In this document: one piece after another, positions 56,930 to 64,000 of the stretch
How the letters are laid out: every line of letters begins with the position of its first letter
How positions within the stretch are numbered: position 1 is the first letter of the stretch
NCBI GenBank assembly: GCA_037176705.1
Contig: CM073886.1
Location: 7,522,001 to 7,586,000 of the forward strand
Source of the DNA: Molossus alvarezi
Lineage: Eukaryota; Chordata; Mammalia; Chiroptera; Molossidae
DNA length: 64,000 nucleotides
Reading direction: 5' to 3'
Notes under the pieces: model-generated
Seen by the model: the letters and a program-made list of their open reading frames with translations, nothing else
What the model was told of the DNA's origin: nothing
The model's database searches: none
Position numbers and translations under genes: made by a program

Positions 56930-57115
56930 CTCTAGGATAAGAACAGGGTTGAAACCCCAGCTCTGCCACTCACTGTGTGCCTTCGGGCACTTCAGCAACA
57001 TTGCTAGGGGCCTCCGTTTCCTCATCTGTAAACTGAGCATGAGGTTAATTGTGTTACTGGGTGGGAAGCACCTGAAACAGTGTCTGCTCATAGTATGCTT
57101 TACTGCAGTATTATT
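56930..57115 (+). repeat. MIR, well preserved
   Basis: 'GAAACCCCAGCTCTGCCACT', 'CTCCGTTTCCTCATCTGTAA', then 'AAGCACCTGAAACAGTGTCT', follow the MIR consensus from middle to 3' end. Confidence 0.85.
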
Positions 57116-57405
57116 GTCGTCAATGATAATTATATGGTATTGGGTTTTATTGAGTAGATGAGAAGTCCATTGCATTGCTCTGAATAACGGAAGACCCTGA
57201 ATTACTTCTGTAACATAATGTCATTTATGTTAAACTATGTATGTGTGTGTGCCGGGGGGCATCTATGTCCATATTTGTATGTGCGTACATTTGGGAAAGC
57301 AAAGAGAAAAGTCTGGAAGAAGTGGCTTTGGGAAATGATGAAAAGGGAACTTTGACTTATTATTTTATACTCTTCTGTGTTATTATAAAATTTACCATTA
57401 GCATT
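57116..57405. other. Unclassified sequence
   Basis: Nothing recognised apart from a short TG-rich run near 57240. Confidence 0.4.
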
Positions 57406-57408
57406 ATT

Positions 57409-57616
57409 GTTTTTTTATTATTTTTATTTTTTATTGATTTTTTTAGAGAGAGAGAGAAACATCGAGGTGAGAAGGAAACATCCATCGGCTGCCTCCTGCA
57501 CGCCCCCTACTGGGGATGGAGCCTGCAATCCAGGCATGTGCCCTGACTGGGAATTGACCCGGGACCTCTCAGTCCATGGGACTATGCTCAATCCACTGAG
57601 CCACACTGGCCAAGCA
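57409..57616 (-). mobile_element. Ves-type SINE, older subtype
   Basis: The reversed copy has an AT-rich tail, the GA block, 'CTCCTGCACGCCCCCTACTG', 'CATGTGCCCTGACTGGGAAT' and the head 'AGCCACACTGGCCAAGCAGG'. Confidence 0.94.
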
Positions 57617-59096
57617 GGGTTTTGATTTAAAAATAAAAATAATCCAAAAGAATCAAGAGACTTTAAAATGAAGACAAGACCAGTCAGACAATCTCTTTTC
57701 ATCTTCTATTACAGAAAACTTACTAATTTTATGTAATTGGTTATATGAGAGTCACAAAGCAGCCATACACAATATATGCATTTATATTTATTAATTACTA
57801 TTGAAGCAATTCCTGGGATTGTCGATCCTCAGGTGAAGGTGGGATTTGTGTGATGGAGATGCACGAGGTCAATCTAATAAACTGCTCTGCTGGTTGCTGC
57901 ATTAGACAGTCAGCCTGGGGAGATGTCTCAATGTGTCTGAGGCTCTCCAGACATGCTGGTCCAGATCCCCATTGCCCACAGCCTTGATGGCTGAGCTCAC
58001 AGGCCCTGGAGCTGAGTGTCTCTGTTCACGCCTTTAGACCTGCTTCTCCATGTCCCTGAGGGACCCGAGGGATCTTTCGCCTGCAGAACAGGCAGAGGTT
58101 CGCCTTGGTTCTGCTGGAAGGAGTGTTAAATGTATGTACTGTGTGCTCAGCAAAATGACATAGAAGGCTGGAGCAGTTAAAATGGTGATGGGCAGATTCT
58201 CAGGCAAGACCTCGAAGTGACAGGAACTACCCACTCCCCTAGAACGGGATCTCTTTAGAAATAGGCTCCCATTGTCTAAATATGCTGGGACCCAATTTGT
58301 ACTGATAATGAAAACAAGGGCAGGTGAACCACTACAAAAGTAAGAGTTCTCAGGCCTAGTCCTCAGGATGTCCTCCTGATATTACTTTAGAAGGAAACTG
58401 TTTCAGGCTCAATCAGGGCTCCACTATCAGCTGTGGGCCATCGGCACAATGATAAAACTCTTGTCTAGAGATGAGCTAATAGTACTGCTTTAGCCTGGAG
58501 ACCAGCGCTGGGGTGCGGGGCTGCTGTGGAGCTCCCTGGGAGATGCACGGGTAGGGCAGTGAGAATTGCAGAACCGGACAGAAGGGTGAGCTGACCTGCA
58601 ATGTGGCTGCAACTGGAGCTCTGGAGCTTGGATGGGACTCTAGGACTAGGACAGCCCTTTAGAATTGTCCCACATTGTCAGAGAGGGGCTGAGCCTTGAA
58701 CCCTGCAGTCAGTCAGTCATTGGCCAAATGCCATCCCCTGGATTTGGGGAGATGTAGTTCTCCACAGCCGAGGGCGGTTTCTCGTGAGAGGTAAGCTGTT
58801 ACCTCCAGGACTGCACAGGATTTGAGGGGGGTCGTGGTGGAGCTCCCTAGTTTTCACTACAGGGGCACACTCTAGGTTTGTGGAGATTATGCAAGTATTT
58901 ATCACAGCGGAAACCACAATACAAAGCATTTATAAATACTAATACCTTCTTTTCTTTCCTTCTTGAGAAATATTTCTCAATGCCTTTGAAAGAGCATAGG
59001 AATGTTTTTCTTGTTCCAGTCTGCACAATACCTTTTCAGTGGCTTAAACCCCTACATCTACCACTAATATTTCTAATTTACGTCATCTGTCCCCAC
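57617..59096. other. Unclassified, probably unique sequence
   Basis: No repeat family is recognised over nearly 1.5 kb, and no exon is supported. Confidence 0.5.
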
Positions 59097-59113
59097 AGGA
59101 CCCATAAATTCTT

Positions 59114-59349
59114 CTTTTTTTTATCCTCACCCGAGGACATTTTTCCATTTTTTGTTCAGATAGAGTGGGAGGGAGAGAGAGAAACATCGATGTGAAAGGG
59201 ACACATCAAGTGGTTGCCTCCCGCACGCATGACCCAACCAGGGCTGGGGACAAACTGCAACCGAGGTACGTACCCTTAGTAGGAACCGAACCCGGGTCTC
59301 TCTGGACCGCGGGCTGACGCTCCAACCGCTGAGCCGAACCAGCTAGGGC
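59114..59349 (-). mobile_element. Ves-type SINE with 17-base duplication
   Basis: The reversed copy has 'TATCCTCACCCGAGGACATT', the GA block, 'CATCGATGTGAAAGGGACAC' and the head 'GAGCCGAACCAGCTAGGG'. AGGACCCATAAATTCTT (59097-59113) and AGGACCCATAACTTCTT (59350-59366) differ at one base. Confidence 0.96.
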
Positions 59350-59366
59350 AGGACCCATAACTTCTT

Positions 59367-60048
59367 AAAGAGTGAATAGCAAGAAGAGGGTTTGCTCTCA
59401 TTATCAGTTGTATACTGCCATTTAGTTTTTCTGGTTGGAGAGCAGGGATCCTTGTATCCCCTGGGCAGTCTGAAAGATTGCCCAGGTCACTGAGGCTGGG
59501 TGAGGAGGGACACTTTTAGCATATGACTAAAGCCAGTTATCGGGCATTAATTTTTTTATTGGCTTCAGTAGTGGAGGGTCACCTTTTCTTGACTTTGAAT
59601 ACAAACTCAGAAATCCTGCGTAGTTAGTGTCCCAAATGTACTCTGGAGGATTTTCTTTGCTGTTTCTTGTTCTGTGTTCTCTCTTTATAGCACCAGGCAG
59701 CACCGGGCACAGGAGGGGCAGCACCGCAGGAGAGAGAAGAGGGCCCTGTGGCTGCTGCAATTGTCTGGTAGGTGCGATCACCAGGGGGATCTGTTGTACA
59801 AATCAGTGTGTAGGTCTCTGGATCAGGGGGCAAAGTGGTTGAGTCAGAATCATTAGGGCAACATTTTTGATTGGAGGAGTCCATATAGTGGCTAAAATTT
59901 TATTAGTTGAAATAAGCCAACTCAAGACAGCTTAAGAAAGATTTCTTTTGAAAAGTACAGTGGTGGTTTACAAAACCTAACGACATGGGTTCAGTCTGTC
60001 TCATAAATGAATTACAGCTGGGAGACCCAGGCAAACTTCTCATTTACT
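59367..60048. other. Unclassified sequence with two overlapping minus-strand frames
   Basis: Frames at 59781-59527 (84 codons) and 59884-59624 (86 codons) overlap on the minus strand. The first ends after LLKPIKKLMPDNWL. I recognise neither and see no signal peptide or domain. An old retrocopy is possible. Confidence 0.35.
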
Positions 60049-60049
60049 C

Positions 60050-60215
60050 ACTTAAAAAAAATACTCCTATTGACTTTCAGAGAGAGAGGAGAGAGAGAGA
60101 GAGAGAAACATCGATGTGGGAGAAACATCGATTGGCTGCCTCTTGCACACCCCCTACTGAGGACTGAGCCCAAAACCTGGGCATGTGCCCCGACTGGGAA
60201 TCGAACTTGCACCTC
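60050..60215 (-). mobile_element. Ves-type SINE, head truncated
   Basis: The reversed GA block, 'ACATCGATTGGCTGCCTCTT', 'CACACCCCCTACTGAGGAC' and 'CATGTGCCCCGACTGGGAAT' are present. The tRNA-like head stops after ACCTCTTG. Confidence 0.88.
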
Positions 60216-60257
60216 TTGCCAGATTCATTCACCCCTTCTGCTTCTCTCTGCATGTGA

Positions 60258-60790
60258 ACTCTGTGGTGGTTCTGAAAATATGTCCTCAAATTTTTTGACA
60301 GTTCTTTCCTCAAAAGATGGATCTTAATTCCCCTCCGGCTGAGTGTGGCTGGACTTAGCGACTCACTTCTAATGAGCAGAATGTGGCAGAGTGATGGTTT
60401 GTGACCTCTGCGATGAGGACATAAAAGGTGTCCTCCGGATGTCTCATGGGGTCACTGTGGCGAAGGCATGCCATGCAACACGCACAGTCATGGAGAGGCC
60501 CAGGTGGTGAAACATGGAAGCCTCCTGTCAGCATCCACGTGAGAGAGCAGTGCTGGAAGTGGGTTCTTCAGCCTCAAACCCGTGGACACTGCAGGCCCAC
60601 CCGACTCCCTTGCTGTAACCTCATGAGAGGCCCCGAGCCAGAGACGTATGGCTGCGGTTCTCGGTTCCTGGCCCCGGACACGGAAATAACGGCCTTGCTC
60701 TTCAACACGCTCCATTTTGGTTGTTTTACCCAGCGATGGTTAACAAGCACAGGACTGGAAATACTCACTGCCAACAGCTCTACTTAGAGA
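60258..60790 (+). mobile_element. MLT1-type (MaLR) LTR
   Basis: The text runs 'GTGGTGGTTCTGAAAATATG', 'TGTGGCTGGACTTAGCGACT', 'TGATGGTTTGTGACCTCTGC', then 'GTAACCTCATGAGAGGCCCC' and AGCCAGAGACG, in the order of an MLT1-group LTR. The 3' end is diverged. No internal retroviral sequence is seen. Confidence 0.7.
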
Positions 60791-61340
60791 ACAGTCCTCA
60801 AAGAGGGTCCTAGTATGATTTCTAACTTCCGAGAGGACAGATTCTAGCTGACACTGATGGGTCAAGTGCTCAGGTGTGAACCACTAAGTTGTGCCCTCCT
60901 TGGGCAGCAGCATGTGAGATTCATGTGGCACTTCTATTGTAACCATGTAAATGTGAGGTACGTTAGTAAGGCCTACCTAGAATACCCTAAAAAAGCAAAT
61001 TCCATGCTGAGACAGGAACTTATTTCTTTGAACACGAGAGTGTTTCCTAAGGTAGTTGAAGCTTAACTTGGTTGCAATGCACCGCGTGTCAAATACATAA
61101 GCCTGGGACTGGTTTTCAGCCGTGTGATCGCAGAGACTGGCCGGTTACGTGTCCTGGGGCAGCCTCCTGACACGCCTGGCTACTTCCTGTGTTCATGCAG
61201 CCCCAGCCTGCCTTCGCGGCCAATGTCAAGTGGCTGAACATTTCCCCAAATTTTCCTTTGATAACTGCAGTAAGTCCTCTTCAGAAATCTTTCATACCTC
61301 CTAATATATATATATATATTTAAAACACTTAAATTCACTT
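60791..61340. other. Unclassified sequence
   Basis: Nothing recognised. A short TA run lies at 61304-61318. Confidence 0.45.
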
Positions 61341-61344
61341 GGTT

Positions 61345-61530
61345 TTTTAAAATAACTTTTAATTTAATTTTATTGATTGATTTTAGAGAAAGAGAGAAAT
61401 ATAAATTTGTTGTTCCACTTATTTATGCATTCATTGGTTGATACTTGCATGTGCCCTGACCAGGGATTGAACCCACAACTTTGGCTGAATGGGACAATGC
61501 TCTAACCAATGGAACCAGGGACTCATCTAG
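61345..61530 (-). mobile_element. Ves-type SINE, diverged
   Basis: The reversed copy has 'ATTTTATTGATTGATTTTAG', a short AG block, 'TTGCATGTGCCCTGACCAGG' and 'GATTGAACCCACAAC', and ends near GGAACCAGGGA. It is more decayed than the other copies. Confidence 0.8.
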
Positions 61531-63569
61531 ATGTTTTTAACAAAATGAAACTGCTAAGATTTCTCTCTCTCTCTCGCCTCTACATCTCTCAGCTAAAGCT
61601 GTGGGAAAAAGTAAACACAGCAAATCTTAATGTTTTCTGATTCATAAATCAGGTTAAACTACTTAAAACCAGTGATGTTACGAAGTCAATGAGGTCATAG
61701 AGAGTGAGTTAATTATTTCAATGCTATGTACATTGCAACTGCTGGGTGAAAAAACTTTTCACATAGTAAACATTTGACAAAAAGAATCCTAAGGTAAACA
61801 TATATAGCCTCAGGACTAAGGGTTACATTTGAAAGAAGTTAGCACCTTTGAAACCATGAGGTCTCTGGTGAAACTTCTAATAAACTAGCCAGATACAAGG
61901 TATGATCATAAAGTGTAGAACAAGTATAAATCTGTTAAAAATGGGCTTTTACCTTCATCCATTTAGTGTTATAGTTTTAGAATGTTTATGGTAAATGTCT
62001 TCAAAGTATTCTTCACATTTAACCCTTTCCTAGTGTAGGTTTGGGTTTGGCACAACTGTGTGTGCCAACCATTCAAATCTCTGCATTTTATTGTCAATTA
62101 AGACTCAGAGGCTCTGTCCACCAACTGTGATTTTAAAATTTGGATTTCTGGGTCTAAAACATATTGAACAGTTTTCACTTACAAAGATATTAACCCGATT
62201 GTGAACCCTAGGTTACGTGTACTGTGGGTTTTTCAATTTTCTGAGAAGTTTGGATTGAACTGCTAACCGGAATCCAGATTCCTTGGTATGAACATTTTTG
62301 GACTCCTTTGACCATGATACCATGTACTTCTAGACTATTCCATGTTTTCAGAATCGTGCCAATTTACACTCTCCCAAATATTTATGAATAAATTTACACC
62401 CTCCCGTTTCAAGCATTGGCTGGCTTATAGGCCTTGGCCATGACAGATTTCTTTTTGAGAATTAATTACTGTAATTAGTGGTTGGACTGTAAAAGTAAAT
62501 ATGACTATAACCCCGTAAAATATCTTTGATTATTGGGGTCATTGAATACTCATATTTATTTATATACTTTAATATATATTACTTATTTATAATCTTTGCT
62601 TTTTTTCATTGTAGATTTAGGATTTTTCTTACTTTAAAAAGCTCTTTATATAGTAAAAAAAGTAATTTTATGTATTTCATGGTGATTCTAGCCTTTAAGG
62701 ATTCATTTTTTAAGCCTCTTAAATAGTTTATTTTACATGGGTAACTCAAAGTAAAAAGTATTTTTTACCTTCTTCATTGTGGTTAGTCTGTTCTAACTCT
62801 AATATACAGAGACTAGTTTTAATCCAGTGTGGTAGTGTAGCTTGTAAGCTTGCAGTTAGTTTGAGGTTAAAAAATATCCTGAGTTTACTTTCCAGCTCAT
62901 TACTTCCTGTTTTGAGTGCGACATTTAACTCTTTCCACTTTGATTTTCTTAGATGCAAATTGAGGAGAATCACAGGGTTTGATGCTGGGCTCAGTCACAC
63001 AGAGCACACAAAGGTCTGCATGATGATGGTGACGTATCTAACTTGCTCTGAATGTAACCTTGATGGTCAGTCTTTCAGAGAGATCAGCTTTCAGCCACTA
63101 GGATTCATGACACACTTGACTTGGATGAGGGTAAAAGAAGTAAAGAAATGGTTTTGAAATGAGTAGAAATTTCAGTAGTTTCTTCGTAAGCAGTAATGAA
63201 AAAGATCTCTCTCATTTTTGCAAAAATAATCATCTTAAACTAAATGGCTAAAGAAAGAGAAGATTTAACCAGTGTTATAGACTTTTTCCAGCAAGGAGCA
63301 CACAGCCAATGACAGTGGGCACAGATAATGCCTTTGCTTTTCTCAATGATACAGACCTGTCACTAATGAAGCTTTGTAATTACTGATGTCCCGAGAGCCA
63401 GCGTTGATGGTCCTTCTCTTCTGGTTCATCCTTAAAGACCACTTTAGAAGAAAACTGGTTCCTGAACAATGAAAGTAAAGTCAAAATCCTCCACTTTCAG
63501 TCATGACTTGGCATGACTTAGCACTACATTATGTGCCCCAAACTCAAAATCCTAAGGTGTACCCTTTCA
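61531..63569. other. Unclassified, probably unique AT-rich sequence
   Basis: About 2 kb without a recognisable repeat, the longest such stretch near the right edge. The 126-codon frame at 62777-63157 (+) matches no family I know. Confidence 0.5.
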
Positions 63570-63705
63570 ATAGGACTTGAGCTTATCATTTAACCTCTTT
63601 AGGCTTATCTTTCTAACCTTCCTTAATAACTCAGGGTATGTTGGGATAGTTGGGTAAGGCTTTTTGCAAACTGTAAACATGCTATAAATGTAAGAACAAT
63701 AATTA
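63570..63705 (+). repeat. MIR-like remnant
   Basis: 'TTAACCTCTTTAGGCTTATC' and, further on, 'TTGCAAACTGTAAACATGCT' with ATAAATGTAAG fit the second half of a MIR. Confidence 0.55.
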
Positions 63706-64000
63706 ACGTTAGACAAAACAAATCTTGTTATCCGGACAGAACTTGTTTGCCACGTCAGTCCAAGTACACTCCCTGAAAGCAGTTTAAGGAAATAAAAAGT
63801 GCACTCTGCCAATTAAGCCTGGGCCTGTAATTTAGGTATATTTTACAAGTGGTTCTAGTGAGTTGTGTTCATTCAATCTGAGTAGTAGGACGATCCTGAC
63901 AGAAACTAACGTCACAATTCACTGTGAATCTTTACTCGGTACCGAGCCTTCCAAGGGAACTCAGATCTCCATCAAGGGGACGGAGTTGTCACCAGAGCCT
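63706..64000. other. Unclassified sequence
   Basis: Nothing recognised up to the window edge. Confidence 0.4.

Overview
This window looks like mammalian intergenic or deep-intronic DNA from a bat, most probably a vespertilionoid bat. Three things point there. First, at least 26 copies of a tRNA-headed SINE of the Ves type, the characteristic short element of yangochiropteran bats. Second, two SPIN-type hAT fragments, a transposon family known from vesper bats and thought to have spread horizontally among tetrapods. Third, a short non-autonomous mariner with 'GGGTGGGGCAAA'-type ends. The taxon is an inference from repeat content. I found no convincing host protein-coding exon, no RNA gene and no CRISPR array; nearly all longer open frames are pieces of LINE-1 or chance frames.

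Layout. 1-2117: 3' half of a LINE-1 (+), cut by the window edge. 2148-8380: largely old or unique DNA with MIR and L2 pieces, two SINEs, and a solo LTR sitting inside a MER20. 8390-14735: near full-length LINE-1 on the minus strand, broken in both ORFs, with one complete SPIN copy in its endonuclease region and a second SPIN fragment in its 5' end. 14743-22250: SINEs, an L2 interrupted by an LTR and a SINE, and further L2. 22318-28026: an old LINE-1 (+) with 5' region, ORF1 and ORF2, interrupted by two SINEs and a mariner MITE. 28027-29975: a SINE head, then a MER5-like element split by a LINE-1 that is itself split by a younger LINE-1. 30121-38980: mixed SINE, L2, MIR and MLT1A remnants, a short LINE-1 3' end with G-rich tracts, and unique sequence. 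38983-45010: an old LINE-1 (+) with a repeated 5' region and an internal deletion fusing ORF1 to ORF2. 45010-47340: an even older LINE-1. 47345-47690: a hAT transposase remnant. 47690-64000: mostly unclassified sequence with scattered SINE, MIR, L2 and MLT1-type pieces.

There is no operon-like or pathway-like set of genes here. The biology is layered transposition: ancient mammalian repeats (MIR, L2, MER5, MER20, MLT1) were hit by later LINE-1 and LTR elements, and these were in turn hit by bat Ves SINEs, SPIN and mariner. Several insertions can be dated relative to one another from target-site duplications. Boundaries of old repeats are approximate (tens of bases) because they were judged by eye against remembered consensus sequences, not aligned.
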